Source: an uncultured SAR86 cluster bacterium
Lineage (GTDB): Bacteria > Pseudomonadota > Gammaproteobacteria > Magnimaribacterales > D2472
Length of the DNA: 64,000 nucleotides
NCBI GenBank assembly: GCA_902624425.1
Contig: CACNXK010000005.1
Location: forward strand, 1 to 64,000
Direction of reading: 5' to 3'
A program made the translations under genes and the position numbers. The notes beneath the pieces are model-generated. The model was not told the origin of the DNA, made no database searches, and worked only from the letters and a program-made list of their open reading frames with translations. Of this stretch, positions 53,068 to 62,288 are shown piece by piece. Within the stretch, counting starts at the first letter, position 1. Each line of letters opens with the position of its first letter.

Positions 53068-54249
53068 ATGGCAGAGAAAGCATTTATTGTAGAAGCAGTT
53101 AGAACGGCTGGTGGAAAGAGAGACGGTAAACTAAGTTTATGGCATCCTGCAGATTTAGGGGCAAAAGTCTTAGATGAAATAGTATCGAGGCTTGATATGG
53201 ACCCTGAGCTTGTAGATGATGTAATTTTTGGTTGTGTTGATCAGGTTGGTGCTCAATCAGGAAATATTGCAAGAAATGCAGTTCTCTCTTCTTCTTTTCC
53301 TGAATCTGTTCCGGGCACTTCTGTTGATAGACAATGTGGATCTTCGCAACAAGCAATTCATTTTGCTATACAAGCAGTAATGTCTGGTACTCAGGATATC
53401 GTTATAGGCGGTGGTGTTGAGGTTATGTCAATGGTTCCTATCGGAGCAGCTGTTAAAGACGGTTTTGATGCAGGGCATGGTCTGCCCTTCGACTCAGAGG
53501 GAATGAAACAAAGATATCCTGGAATTTTCTTTTCGCAGTTTACTGGAGCTGAGCTTGTTGCAGACAAATGGAATCTTTCAAGGGAAGATCTTGATAAATT
53601 TGCATTAGAAAGTCATCAAAAAGCAGCAAATGCAACAGAGTCTAAATTTTTTGATCGTGAAATTCTTCCTGTTAAAGGCAAGAATGCTGAAGGCATTGAA
53701 GACATGGTAATCGCTGATGAAGGAATAAGATTTGATGCAAGTTTAGATAAATTGGCTGGCTTGAAGACTGTTACCGAAGGCGGTGTTATAACTGCTGGTA
53801 ATGCAAGCCAAATTACAGATGGGGCAGCTGCTGTTCTTGTATGTAATGAATCAGGTCTCAAGAAAATTCAAGCGAATCCAAGGGCAGAAATAGTATCAAT
53901 TTCTGTCGTAGGCGATGATCCAGTATTTATGCTCACTGGCCCAATTCCTGCGTCTAAAAAGGCCTTAGAAGCAGCAAACCTATCTATAGAAGATATTGAC
54001 CTTTATGAAGTAAATGAAGCTTTTGCTCCTGTGCCTCTTGCATGGGCAGCTGAGCTAAATGCAGATAAGGAAAAACTCAATGTTAATGGTGGTGCAATGG
54101 CTCTCGGTCATCCCTTAGGAGCTACGGGTGCAAAACTAATGACAACACTGCTTCACGAGATGGAGAGAAGGGAATCAGGGTATGGTCTTCAAGCAATTTG
54201 TGAAGGTGGTGGAACCGCTAATGCAACAATAATTAAAAGAGTAAGTTAA
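53068..54249 (+). CDS. Acetyl-CoA C-acyltransferase (thiolase)
   Basis: Thiolase-fold enzyme for fatty-acid beta-oxidation or acetoacetyl-CoA synthesis. 393 aa from ATG 53068, preceded by TTGGAG; a TTG at 53026 lies inside the terminator hairpin and is not credible. Nucleophile Cys90 in SVDRQCGSSQQA, NEAFAPVPLAW, catalytic His in MALGHPLGATGAK near 349 and C-terminal Cys in CEGGGTANA. Stands alone, without a partner fadB gene here. Chain-length specificity cannot be told. Confidence 0.95.
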   Translation: MAEKAFIVEAVRTAGGKRDGKLSLWHPADLGAKVLDEIVSRLDMDPELVDDVIFGCVDQVGAQSGNIARNAVLSSSFPESVPGTSVDRQCGSSQQAIHFAIQAVMSGTQDIVIGGGVEVMSMVPIGAAVKDGFDAGHGLPFDSEGMKQRYPGIFFSQFTGAELVADKWNLSREDLDKFALESHQKAANATESKFFDREILPVKGKNAEGIEDMVIADEGIRFDASLDKLAGLKTVTEGGVITAGNASQITDGAAAVLVCNESGLKKIQANPRAEIVSISVVGDDPVFMLTGPIPASKKALEAANLSIEDIDLYEVNEAFAPVPLAWAAELNADKEKLNVNGGAMALGHPLGATGAKLMTTLLHEMERRESGYGLQAICEGGGTANATIIKRVS

Positions 54250-54281
54250 AGTAAGCTCAATAAGAAACTTTTCAAATTGCT

Positions 54282-55724
54282 ATGCAATTAGATATTAAGA
54301 ACTCTTATGCTCATGATCTTCCTGAATTATCAAAAGAGTGCCTTCCTTTTGGATTCCAAAAGTCTGAAATATTAATTAAAAACTATGAACTAGCTGAGGA
54401 GCTTGGTTTTAGTAAAGATTTTTTGGACTCTGAAAAATGCTTAAATATTTTTAGTGGAAATGGATTATTTGAAAACTCAACGCCAATTTCGCAGGCTTAC
54501 TCAGGGCATCAATTTGGACAGTTTAATCCAAATCTTGGTGACGGAAGAGCAATTCTGCTCGGCGAGATAGAAAATCTTGATATTCAATTAAAAGGCATAG
54601 GACAAACACCTTTTTCAAGACGAGGAGATGGGAAGTCTGCTCTCAGTCCTGTATTAAGAGAATACATTGTAAGTGAATTTATGCATTCAGCTGGAATCCC
54701 CTCAACTAGATCACTTCTAGCTTTAAAAACTAATGAAACTGTAATAAGGGAGACTGAGCAATCTGGCGGCATCCTTGCTCGAGTTGCTAAGAGTCATATA
54801 AGAATAGGTACCTTTGAGTTTGCAGCCATGCAGGGAATCGGAATTCTAAAAAAGTTGGCTGATTACTCCATTAGAAGGCATTATCCTGATTTAGAAAATA
54901 CTAATGAAAAATACCTGCAGTTTTTTGCTGAAGTATGCAAAAGTCAGACAAAATTGGTCTCTAAGTGGATGAATATTGGCTTTGTCCATGGAGTTATGAA
55001 CACAGATAATGTAACTATCTCTGGAGAAACAATTGACTATGGACCATGCGCCTTTATGGATAATTATGATCCAAAAACAGTCTTCAGTTCAATAGATGTT
55101 GCAGGAAGGTATTGTTATGCAAACCAACCCGCAATTCTTGTTTGGAATCTTTCTAAATTAGCTGAAACACTAATTCCTTTAATCGATGATGAAGAGCAAA
55201 AATCAATTGAAAAATTAACCGAAGTACTTCAGCAAATAATGCCATCTTATGAAAAATATTATTACTCAGCCATGGGTAAGAAGTTAGGCATTGATCCAAT
55301 TAGTCAAAATAACATAAACCTTGTAAAAAGTTATCTGCAAATATTAGAATCTAATTCGATTGATTTCACTCTTTCATTTAGAGATTTAGCAAAAGTTTTT
55401 AATAAAACTAAGAATATTGAGGACTCAGTTTTTGCAAATTTAGATGACTTCAAAAGGTGGCATGAGGACTGGAAGACCCAAATTATTTCAGAAAATACCA
55501 ATCTAAAAAATATTACAAGAAAAATGGATTTAACTAATCCATGCTATATCCCAAGGAATCATATTATCGAGAATGTTCTTGAAAATGCTGTAAATGGTGA
55601 TATGTCTCTAGCCAATGAGATTCTTGATCTATATAAGGATCCTTTTAGTGAAAATGATAACAATGAATTCTTCAAGAATCCTTCTAAAAAAAATGTGCCA
55701 TATGTGACATATTGCGGTACTTAA
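54282..55724 (+). CDS. selO: SelO-family protein adenylyltransferase (YdiU)
   Basis: Pseudokinase that AMPylates Ser/Thr/Tyr residues in proteins, linked to redox stress. 480 aa. Conserved: SQAYSGHQFGQFNPNLGDGRA, LQLKG-like IQLKGIGQTPFSRRGDGKSALSP region (about 100-125), HSAGIPSTRSLLAL, FVHGVMNTDNVTISGETIDYGPCAF (about 240-264). The C-terminus ends YVTYCGT, with a cysteine at the place of the selenocysteine of eukaryotic SelO. Start ATG 54282. Followed 10 bp later by a convergent gene. Confidence 0.95.
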   Translation: MQLDIKNSYAHDLPELSKECLPFGFQKSEILIKNYELAEELGFSKDFLDSEKCLNIFSGNGLFENSTPISQAYSGHQFGQFNPNLGDGRAILLGEIENLDIQLKGIGQTPFSRRGDGKSALSPVLREYIVSEFMHSAGIPSTRSLLALKTNETVIRETEQSGGILARVAKSHIRIGTFEFAAMQGIGILKKLADYSIRRHYPDLENTNEKYLQFFAEVCKSQTKLVSKWMNIGFVHGVMNTDNVTISGETIDYGPCAFMDNYDPKTVFSSIDVAGRYCYANQPAILVWNLSKLAETLIPLIDDEEQKSIEKLTEVLQQIMPSYEKYYYSAMGKKLGIDPISQNNINLVKSYLQILESNSIDFTLSFRDLAKVFNKTKNIEDSVFANLDDFKRWHEDWKTQIISENTNLKNITRKMDLTNPCYIPRNHIIENVLENAVNGDMSLANEILDLYKDPFSENDNNEFFKNPSKKNVPYVTYCGT

Positions 55725-55734
55725 GAATATTAAC

Positions 55735-56256
55735 TTAGTCTTTTAATCTAAGCGATCCAGCAAAATCAAGTTTACCTATCTCAAGACCCTTAATTCTAAA
55801 CATGTCATACATTGTTGTAACGTGAAAATAGAAGTTAGGAAGAGAAAATGAAAGAATAAAGTTTTCTGCCGTGAAGGCCCATTCTATCTGCCCCATCCTA
55901 AACATTACTTCTCTTCCAGAAAAGGAGTCTATTTCTTCTTTAGATGTATGATTTAAGTTTTCTTTAGCATCTTCAAGCAGATCTATAAGATCATTAAAAC
56001 TTAAATCATCTGGCATTTTTGGAGGAGAAAATTCACCAGTCCTAAGAGCTTCTATAGCACCTACAGAATGATGAACGATACTGAAAACTTGAAAGGTTAA
56101 TGGCGCCATATCTTCTATTAACCTCATTTCAGCTAGATCGCTCAGATTTGTTCCATTATTTTTAAAATGCTCCTCAGCTTTTCTCATGATTGATAAAGAT
56201 GCAGGAAGAAGCTGCTTATAAGTTTTGAGGGATGCATCGCTAAGCAAAATACTCAT
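55735..56256 (-). CDS. DUF1993 family protein
   Basis: 173 aa, helical, belonging to the DUF1993 group (DinB/YfiT-like four-helix fold) of unknown function. Recognised by SLKTYKQLLPASLSIMRKAEEH, RLIEDMAPLTFQVFSIVHHSVGAI (about 45-68) and the C-terminal NFYFHVTTMYDMFRIKGLEIGK (about 140-161), which ends with the conserved TxYxxLRxxGVxxGK-like motif. Ends 10 bp from convergent selO. Starts 13 bp after proS with a good GGAG. Confidence 0.88.
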   Translation of the reverse strand: MSILLSDASLKTYKQLLPASLSIMRKAEEHFKNNGTNLSDLAEMRLIEDMAPLTFQVFSIVHHSVGAIEALRTGEFSPPKMPDDLSFNDLIDLLEDAKENLNHTSKEEIDSFSGREVMFRMGQIEWAFTAENFILSFSLPNFYFHVTTMYDMFRIKGLEIGKLDFAGSLRLKD

Positions 56257-56269
56257 AGTTTTCTCCTTA

Positions 56270-57535
56270 TTAAATTATTTCTTCTACTTTGCTTATAGTA
56301 GATATTATTTTTTTGCCATCTCTAAAGATTATTTCAACTTCATCATTCTCACTAAAATTTTTACCAAAAACAATTGATAGAGGAATACCCACAAGTTCAT
56401 TATCTTTAATTTTTTTTCCAAATCCGTCATTTCTATCGTCCAATATGACCTCGAATCCTTTTTGGCTGAGATCTTGGTAAAGTTTTTTAGATGATGCTTC
56501 AATATTTTTATCTTTATCAGCACCAATGGTAATTATGCTTAAATTAAAAGGAGAAATAGATTTTGGCCAAATAATTCCTTTTTCATCAAAATTTTGCTCT
56601 ATTGAAGCAGCGACTATCCTCGAAATGCCAACACCATAGCAACCCATGTGCATATTCTTGGCTGTGCCAGAATCATCTAATACGGTTGCATTCATATTTT
56701 CGCTATATAGTTTACCTAATTGAAAGATGTGACCTACTTCGATACCTTTCGTAATTTCAAGCAAACCATTTCCATCAGGTGATTTTTGACCTTCTAAAGA
56801 TTGCGCATCTTGATCATTTTCAAGCAATAGCTCAGCATTAACTGCAAAATCTGATGAATCAGATACCGCAAGAGTATCTTCACCATTTTCAGCAAGTACA
56901 TGAAATTCTTCAGACCTATCTCCACCAATTGCACCAGAGTCTGCTTTTACAATTTTAAAATTTAAACCAATTCTTTTTAGTATATTTGAGTATGCCTTTC
57001 TCATTATTTGGTAAGTATCTTCTAAGCATTCTTCAGAGAGATGAAAGCTGTAAGAATCTTTCATTAAAAACTCTCTACTTCTCATTACTCCATATCTTGG
57101 CCTTATTTCATCTCTAAATTTTGTTTGTATCTGGTATATATTTAGTGGTAATTCTCTATAGCTTTTAACATTATTTTTTATCAAATCAGTAATAACTTCT
57201 TCATGAGTTGGACCTAAACAAAAATCTCTATCATGTCGGTCCTTAAATCTTAGCAACTCAGGACCAAATTTATTCCATCTCTCTGACTCGTCCCATAAAT
57301 CTTTTGGCTGCACCATTGGCATAAGAACTTCGTGTGCTCCAGCATTGTTCATTTCCTCTCTGACAATATTTTCAACCTTATTTAATACCCTTAAACCAAG
57401 TGGAAGCCATGTATAAATTCCTGAGGCAGTTTTTCTAATCATGCCTGACTTGAGCATAAGACTATTGCTTATGACCTGTGAATCCTCAGCAGCGGTATCT
57501 TTAAGAGTAGGAATAAAATAGTTTGACCACAACAT
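56270..57535 (-). CDS. proS: Prolyl-tRNA synthetase, short form without editing domain
   Basis: Class II synthetase, 421 aa. Motif 1 region [31 protein letters not shown], motif 2 [19 protein letters not shown], motif 3 [13 protein letters not shown] and the anticodon-binding domain (about 320-421) are present. E. coli ProRS has 572 aa with an INS editing domain of about 180 residues between motifs 2 and 3; here that position holds only about 45 residues ([15 protein letters not shown] to [12 protein letters not shown]). The short form is usual in alphaproteobacteria and mitochondria. Confidence 0.96.
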   Translation of the reverse strand: MLWSNYFIPTLKDTAAEDSQVISNSLMLKSGMIRKTASGIYTWLPLGLRVLNKVENIVREEMNNAGAHEVLMPMVQPKDLWDESERWNKFGPELLRFKDRHDRDFCLGPTHEEVITDLIKNNVKSYRELPLNIYQIQTKFRDEIRPRYGVMRSREFLMKDSYSFHLSEECLEDTYQIMRKAYSNILKRIGLNFKIVKADSGAIGGDRSEEFHVLAENGEDTLAVSDSSDFAVNAELLLENDQDAQSLEGQKSPDGNGLLEITKGIEVGHIFQLGKLYSENMNATVLDDSGTAKNMHMGCYGVGISRIVAASIEQNFDEKGIIWPKSISPFNLSIITIGADKDKNIEASSKKLYQDLSQKGFEVILDDRNDGFGKKIKDNELVGIPLSIVFGKNFSENDEVEIIFRDGKKIISTISKVEEII

Positions 57536-57599
57536 ATCTTTTTATTTTTGCATATTAAAAATACTTATAGTTTATAATTTTATAGTTTTTTTTAGTTAT

Positions 57600-57881
57600 A
57601 TGCCCATTTATGAATACAAATGCTCAAATTGTGGGCATCAATTTGAAAAAATACAGAAATTTTCAGATCAACCACTAAAAAAATGTCCAAATTGTGACAA
57701 AAAGACTTTAAATAAGTTAATATCCAGCCCATCATTTAGGCTCAGTGGAAGTGGTTGGTATGAAACTGACTTTAAAACAGGTAATAAAAAGAACATACTA
57801 AATAAAGAAAAAGATAATAAAGATCTTGATGTCACTAAAAAAAAGAAGAAGAATAAAATAAAGGCAAGTAATGAGAACTGA
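57600..57881 (+). CDS. FmdB-family zinc-ribbon protein
   Basis: Small putative regulatory zinc-ribbon protein, 93 aa. N-terminal MPIYEYKCSNCGHQFE with Cys8 and Cys11 and KKCPNCDKKT with Cys29 and Cys32, then the conserved SSPSFRLSGSGWYETDFKTG; the tail is lysine-rich. FmdB-like genes commonly precede aspS. Overlaps aspS by 11 bp. Molecular role unknown. Confidence 0.93.
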   Translation: MPIYEYKCSNCGHQFEKIQKFSDQPLKKCPNCDKKTLNKLISSPSFRLSGSGWYETDFKTGNKKNILNKEKDNKDLDVTKKKKKNKIKASNEN

Positions 57882-59634
57882 ATATTGTGGGAATGTGACC
57901 AAGGAACATTTAGGAAAAGATGTTTCAATATGTGGTTGGGTTCATCGGAGGAGAGATCATGGCGGTGTCATATTTCTTGATTTAAGAGATCTTGAAGGTA
58001 TTTGCCAAGCAGTCATAGATCCGTCAAATGAAGAGGCATTTTCCCTTGCAGATAAATGTCGTAGTGAATTTGTTATTAAGGTGAAAGGGAGTGTTAGAGA
58101 GCGACCTGAAGGCACTATTAACTCAAAAATGAAGACAGGAGAGATTGAAATTGAAGTCAGCGAAATTGAGGTATTAAATTCGGCTTCAACTCCTGCTTTT
58201 CCTCTTGACGATTATCAAGATGTTAATGAGGATGTTCGATTAAAAAATAGAATTATAGATTTAAGAAGACCTGAAATGAATAATAGGATTCTTAAGAGAT
58301 CTAAGATTGTATCTGCCATAAGAAACTTCTTAGAAACTAGAAACTTTAATGAAATAGAAACGCCTATACTCACAAGAGCAACTCCAGAAGGTGCAAGGGA
58401 TTATATTCTTCCTAGTCGAGTTCACCCCGGAAGTTTTTATGCTCTTCCTCAATCACCTCAACTTTTCAAACAAATGCTTATGATGGGTGGAATGGATAGA
58501 TACTATCAAGTTGCAAGGTGTTTTAGAGATGAAGATTTAAGAGCAGACAGGCAGCCAGAATTTACGCAAATTGATATAGAAGCATCATTTGTAGAAGAGA
58601 GAGATATTATTGAGCTTGGCTCAAGCTTGCTTAAAATTCTCCTAAAAGATTTTGCTGATCATGATATTGATACCATCGATGAACTTGATTATGCGGATGC
58701 TATTTTCAAATATGGCTCTGATAAACCTGATTTAAGAATTCCTCTTGAGTTATTAGAAATTTCTGATGAAGCTAAAAATGAGGAATTTAAAGTCTTTTCT
58801 GATCCTGCAAAAAATGATGGATCAAGAGTTGTTGCTTTAAAAGTAGAAGAAGGAAATAAACTCACAAGATCTCAAATAGATGACTACACGAATTTTGTCG
58901 GTAAATTGGGAGCTAAAGGACTTGCGTATATAAAAATAAATGATGTTGCTGACTTAGATAATGGATTGCAGTCTCCAATTATAAAGTTTCTTTCAAAAGA
59001 CTTTATATCTGCGCTTTTTACAAAATTAAATCCTAAAAATGATGATCTAATTTTCTTTGGTGCTGGCTCCTCCGATATAGTAAATCTAAGTATGAGTTCT
59101 TTAATTAAGAAACTTGGAAAAGACTTAGATTTATATCAAAGAGAATGGGCGCCATGTTGGATAACAAATTTTCCTATGTTTGAAAATGATGCGGGTGATT
59201 TAAAGGCTCTTCATCATCCATTCACACGACCCAAAGAAGAGTTAAAAGAGTTTAAAAATAATCCATCAAAATCTCAAGCGTATGCTTACGACTTAGTTTT
59301 AAATGGTTATGAAATTGGTGGTGGATCCTTGAGAGTTCATGATTCCAAGATGCAATCGGCAATTTTTGATGCTCTTAATATTTCAAGTGAAGAGGCAAAT
59401 TTAAAGTTTGGATTTCTGCTAGATGCGCTTAAAACCGGATGTCCACCTCATGGAGGTATAGCTTTGGGCCTTGACAGAATCGTGATGCTGCTTACTCAAA
59501 CTGAGAATATAAGAGATGTAATAGCCTTCCCAAAAACTCAAAGCGCATCATGTCTTTTAACAGATGCTCCAAATATAGTTGATGAATCTCAACTCAATGA
59601 ACTTCATATTAAAAAAGATCTTGATGAGGAGTAA
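57871..59634 (+). CDS. aspS: Aspartyl-tRNA synthetase, probably non-discriminating
   Basis: Class II synthetase of 587 aa with the bacterial GAD insertion. OB-fold anticodon domain GWVHRRRDHGGVIFLDLRD, motif 2 RCFRDEDLRADRQPEFTQID, motif 3 GIALGLDRIVMLL. His30 in RRRDHGG and Gly81 in RERPEGTIN are the residues found in non-discriminating AspRS, which also charges tRNA(Asn); E. coli has Leu and Lys there. This fits with GatCAB at 2074-5227, which would amidate Asp-tRNA(Asn). Part of the aspS-yebC block. Confidence 0.96.
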   Translation: MRTEYCGNVTKEHLGKDVSICGWVHRRRDHGGVIFLDLRDLEGICQAVIDPSNEEAFSLADKCRSEFVIKVKGSVRERPEGTINSKMKTGEIEIEVSEIEVLNSASTPAFPLDDYQDVNEDVRLKNRIIDLRRPEMNNRILKRSKIVSAIRNFLETRNFNEIETPILTRATPEGARDYILPSRVHPGSFYALPQSPQLFKQMLMMGGMDRYYQVARCFRDEDLRADRQPEFTQIDIEASFVEERDIIELGSSLLKILLKDFADHDIDTIDELDYADAIFKYGSDKPDLRIPLELLEISDEAKNEEFKVFSDPAKNDGSRVVALKVEEGNKLTRSQIDDYTNFVGKLGAKGLAYIKINDVADLDNGLQSPIIKFLSKDFISALFTKLNPKNDDLIFFGAGSSDIVNLSMSSLIKKLGKDLDLYQREWAPCWITNFPMFENDAGDLKALHHPFTRPKEELKEFKNNPSKSQAYAYDLVLNGYEIGGGSLRVHDSKMQSAIFDALNISSEEANLKFGFLLDALKTGCPPHGGIALGLDRIVMLLTQTENIRDVIAFPKTQSASCLLTDAPNIVDESQLNELHIKKDLDEE

Positions 59635-59637
59635 GTA

Positions 59638-60378
59638 ATGGCTGGTCATTCCAAATGGGCAAATATAAAACACCGAAAAGCAAGGCAGGATGCAAAAAGA
59701 GGAAAAATATATACTAAATTAATTCGTGAGCTAACCGTTGCTGCTAAGGCAGGTGGCGGTGATCCTAATGATAATCCAAGATTAAGATTAGCTTTAGATA
59801 AAGCTAATTCTGAAAACATGCCTAAAGATACAATTAATAGAGCAATAGAGCGAGGAGCTGGCACAGGAGAAGCTGGTAATTTAGAAGAAATAACATATGA
59901 GGGATATGGTCCCGGCGGTGTCGCCGTTTTGGTTGAAGCAATGACTGACAATAGAAATAGAACTGTCGCAGATGTGCGGCATGCGTTTACAAAATTTGGA
60001 GGAAATCTTGGTACAGATGGTTCAGTTAGTTATCTGTTTAATAAGATTGGCCTCGCAATTATTGAAAAAAGTCATGACGAAGATGAGATTATGGAAGTTT
60101 TATTAGACTTTGATGGCGAAGATTTGGAAGATACTGGTGAGAATTTTATAGCTACTGTCCCATTCCAAAACTTATCATCTTTTGTTGAAAAACTTAAGGA
60201 GAAGGGTATTGCCATTGAAAACGCAGAAGTCACCATGAAAGCAGATACTAGTGTACCTGTTGATCAAGATATGGGAGAAAAAGTTCTAAGAATTCTTGAT
60301 TTTTTAGATGAAGTTGATGATGTTCAAGAAGTTCATTCTAATGCTGAATTTCCAGATGATTTTAAGCCCTCGGAGTAG
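59638..60378 (+). CDS. yebC: YebC/TACO1-family protein
   Basis: 246 aa, single family fold with three domains. Starts MAGHSKWANIKHRKARQDAKRG (residues 1-22) and contains NPRLRLALDKANSENMPKDTI and YEGYGPGGVAVLVEAMTDNRNRT. YebC proteins were long annotated as regulators and are now linked to relieving ribosome stalling at proline-rich stretches. Three bases after aspS. In relatives ruvC follows; here a nuclease-like gene follows. Confidence 0.97.
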   Translation: MAGHSKWANIKHRKARQDAKRGKIYTKLIRELTVAAKAGGGDPNDNPRLRLALDKANSENMPKDTINRAIERGAGTGEAGNLEEITYEGYGPGGVAVLVEAMTDNRNRTVADVRHAFTKFGGNLGTDGSVSYLFNKIGLAIIEKSHDEDEIMEVLLDFDGEDLEDTGENFIATVPFQNLSSFVEKLKEKGIAIENAEVTMKADTSVPVDQDMGEKVLRILDFLDEVDDVQEVHSNAEFPDDFKPSE

Positions 60379-60380
60379 AA

Positions 60381-60806
60381 ATGCCAGTTAATTCAAGAGC
60401 TAAAGGAGCTAATTTTGAGAGGGAGATTGGTAATCTTCTAGTTCAAGATTTAGGCCTAAAGAATCCCGTTAAAAGAATTCTTGAACAGACAAGGACAAAA
60501 GAGTTACCAGACCTGATGATGGGAAGATGGTGCATTGAATGCAAGAGGTATGGCGATGGTTCAGAGCCAAGTGAAGAATGGTGGAATCAAGTCCTCATTG
60601 CTTCTAGCAATGATGACCAAATACCAGCTTTGGTCTATAAATTTAATAGAAAACCATTAAAGGTAAGAATTCTTGCCTCGTGTATCAATAAAGATATCCA
60701 GAATAAAGACATAACAGTTGATCTTTCATGGCAAGACTTTATCTCAATTATTAAAGAATTATTTTCAGAGGATATCTATCTACATGAACAAAATACACAA
60801 GTGTAA
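60381..60806 (+). CDS. PD-(D/E)XK nuclease, phage Holliday-junction-resolvase type
   Basis: 141 aa. N-terminal NSRAKGANFEREIGNLL provides the first acidic residues (Glu13, Glu15); LPDLMMGRWCIECKRYG supplies Asp44 and Glu53-x-Lys55, the PD-(D/E)XK core. Small proteins with this layout (NSRAKG..ERE..PD..ECK) occur in phages, where they are annotated as putative Holliday junction resolvases or endonucleases. It occupies the place of ruvC between yebC and ybgC, and ruvA and ruvB are missing too. Two bases after yebC and overlapping ybgC by 23 bp, so embedded in the operon. Resolvase activity is inferred. Confidence 0.8.
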   Translation: MPVNSRAKGANFEREIGNLLVQDLGLKNPVKRILEQTRTKELPDLMMGRWCIECKRYGDGSEPSEEWWNQVLIASSNDDQIPALVYKFNRKPLKVRILASCINKDIQNKDITVDLSWQDFISIIKELFSEDIYLHEQNTQV

Positions 60807-61200
60807 AGACCTCAATATTTTTGTATATGTCGAGGATACTGATTTTCAAGGAATTGTTTATCATGCCAATTATTTGAAATACTTTGAAAGAGCTCGCTCA
60901 AGTTGTCTTAGAGACCTTCATATTTCTCAAAGTCAGCAAATTAAAGAGGGCAAAGTTTTTATCATAAAGACAATAAAAATTGATTTTATTAATCCAGCAA
61001 AAATAGAGGATCGCTTATTCGTGACCTCAGAAATAGAATACTCATCTGATGTTCGCTTATTCTTTCACCAACAAATTAAAAGAATTGAAAGTGATGATAT
61101 TATATGTAGGGGCAAAGTTGAGGTATGTTTTTATGATCAACACAAAAACAAACCAGTTGCTTTCCCAGAAAATTTATTAGAAGTCTTTAAAAATGAATGA
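60784..61200 (+). CDS. ybgC: Acyl-CoA thioesterase YbgC
   Basis: Hot-dog thioesterase of the Tol-Pal operon, 138 aa from ATG 60784 inside the upstream nuclease gene. Signature VEDTDFQGIVYHANYLKYFERARSS, residues 16-40, with the catalytic Asp and the conserved YHANYL. Earlier in-frame starts would add residues encoded within the nuclease gene that do not belong to the family. Overlaps tolQ by 8 bp. Confidence 0.95.
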   Translation: MNKIHKCKDLNIFVYVEDTDFQGIVYHANYLKYFERARSSCLRDLHISQSQQIKEGKVFIIKTIKIDFINPAKIEDRLFVTSEIEYSSDVRLFFHQQIKRIESDDIICRGKVEVCFYDQHKNKPVAFPENLLEVFKNE

Positions 61201-61876
61201 AGTATCAGCTATAGAGTTATTTTTTCAAGCAGGAATAGTTGTTAAGTCAGTGATGATTATATTAATTTTAGCTTCAATCCTCTCTTGGATAATTATTTTT
61301 GAAAGATATATATTTTTTAGAAAAGCTAATGAAAACAGATTTATTTTTGAAGATAAATTTTGGTCGGGTACAGACCTTAATAATCTTTATGATGAACTAG
61401 AAGAACTGGATATAGACTTAATTGGATCAACAAGTGTATTTAAAAATTCTTTTAAGGAATTTAAAAGGATATCAAATAAAGGAAGTCTATCTGATATGGA
61501 CCTAGAGGGTTTAAATAGGTCAATGAGAGTCTCAATTGCTAGAGATGAAGAAGATATGAATAGAAATCTATCAATACTTGCAAATATTGGCTCTGTAAGT
61601 CCCTATGTTGGTTTGTTCGGAACTGTTTGGGGAATAATGGGCTCTTTTCAAGGCCTTTCAGATGCAACACAAGCTACTATAAATGCTGTTGCACCAGGAA
61701 TTTCTGAAGCTTTAATTGCAACTGCAATGGGTCTTTTTGCAGCTATTCCTGCTGTAATAGCCTTCAATAGATTTACATCAAAAGCAGATTCTTTTCTTCA
61801 AACAACCACAATTTTTGCTGAAGAGCTTGCAAGTATCTTCTACAGAGAATCAGTAAAGCAAAAAAATGATCTATAG
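61193..61876 (+). CDS. tolQ: Tol-Pal system protein TolQ
   Basis: Inner-membrane stator of the proton-driven TolQR motor, 227 aa, MotA/ExbB family. Three membrane helices, near residues 15-37, 130-150 and 165-190; the second and third carry IGSVSPYVGLFGTVWGIMGSF and GISEALIATAMGLFAAIPAV. Required for outer-membrane constriction at division and stability. Overlaps tolR by 11 bp. Confidence 0.97.
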   Translation: MNEVSAIELFFQAGIVVKSVMIILILASILSWIIIFERYIFFRKANENRFIFEDKFWSGTDLNNLYDELEELDIDLIGSTSVFKNSFKEFKRISNKGSLSDMDLEGLNRSMRVSIARDEEDMNRNLSILANIGSVSPYVGLFGTVWGIMGSFQGLSDATQATINAVAPGISEALIATAMGLFAAIPAVIAFNRFTSKADSFLQTTTIFAEELASIFYRESVKQKNDL

Positions 61877-62288
61877 GTTAGGTCGCAGAAAAAAACTTCA
61901 TGCAGAAATAAATGTTGTTCCTTACATAGATGTAATGCTAGTGCTTTTAATCATATTTATGGTTCTTTCACCTTTGTTGATTCAAGGAATTGATGTAAAT
62001 CTTCCGAGAACAGATACAACAAAAATGACAATACAAAATGAACCGTTAGTTGTATCAATTGATCAGAATGGTAATTATTTTCTTAATCTTGGAGACGAAG
62101 AAATTGCAATTTCATTGAATGAATTAAAAGATAAAGCTTTTGTTATTTTTGATGCAAATCCAGAAATTGAAGTTGTTTTTAAAGGTGATGAGTCTGCCAA
62201 TTTTCAAAGCGTTGCTGCTGCAATGGCTGCAATACAAAGTGTTGGCATTTCTAAAATAGGGATTGTAACTTCTGGATATGATGACTAG
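61866..62288 (+). CDS. tolR: Tol-Pal system protein TolR
   Basis: ExbD/TolR-family motor partner, 140 aa. One membrane helix with the essential proton-conducting aspartate in NVVPYIDVMLVLLIIFMV (Asp22 or nearby) and a periplasmic domain containing GIDVNLPRTDT. Normal length. Overlaps tolA by 11 bp. Confidence 0.97.
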   Translation: MIYRLGRRKKLHAEINVVPYIDVMLVLLIIFMVLSPLLIQGIDVNLPRTDTTKMTIQNEPLVVSIDQNGNYFLNLGDEEIAISLNELKDKAFVIFDANPEIEVVFKGDESANFQSVAAAMAAIQSVGISKIGIVTSGYDD

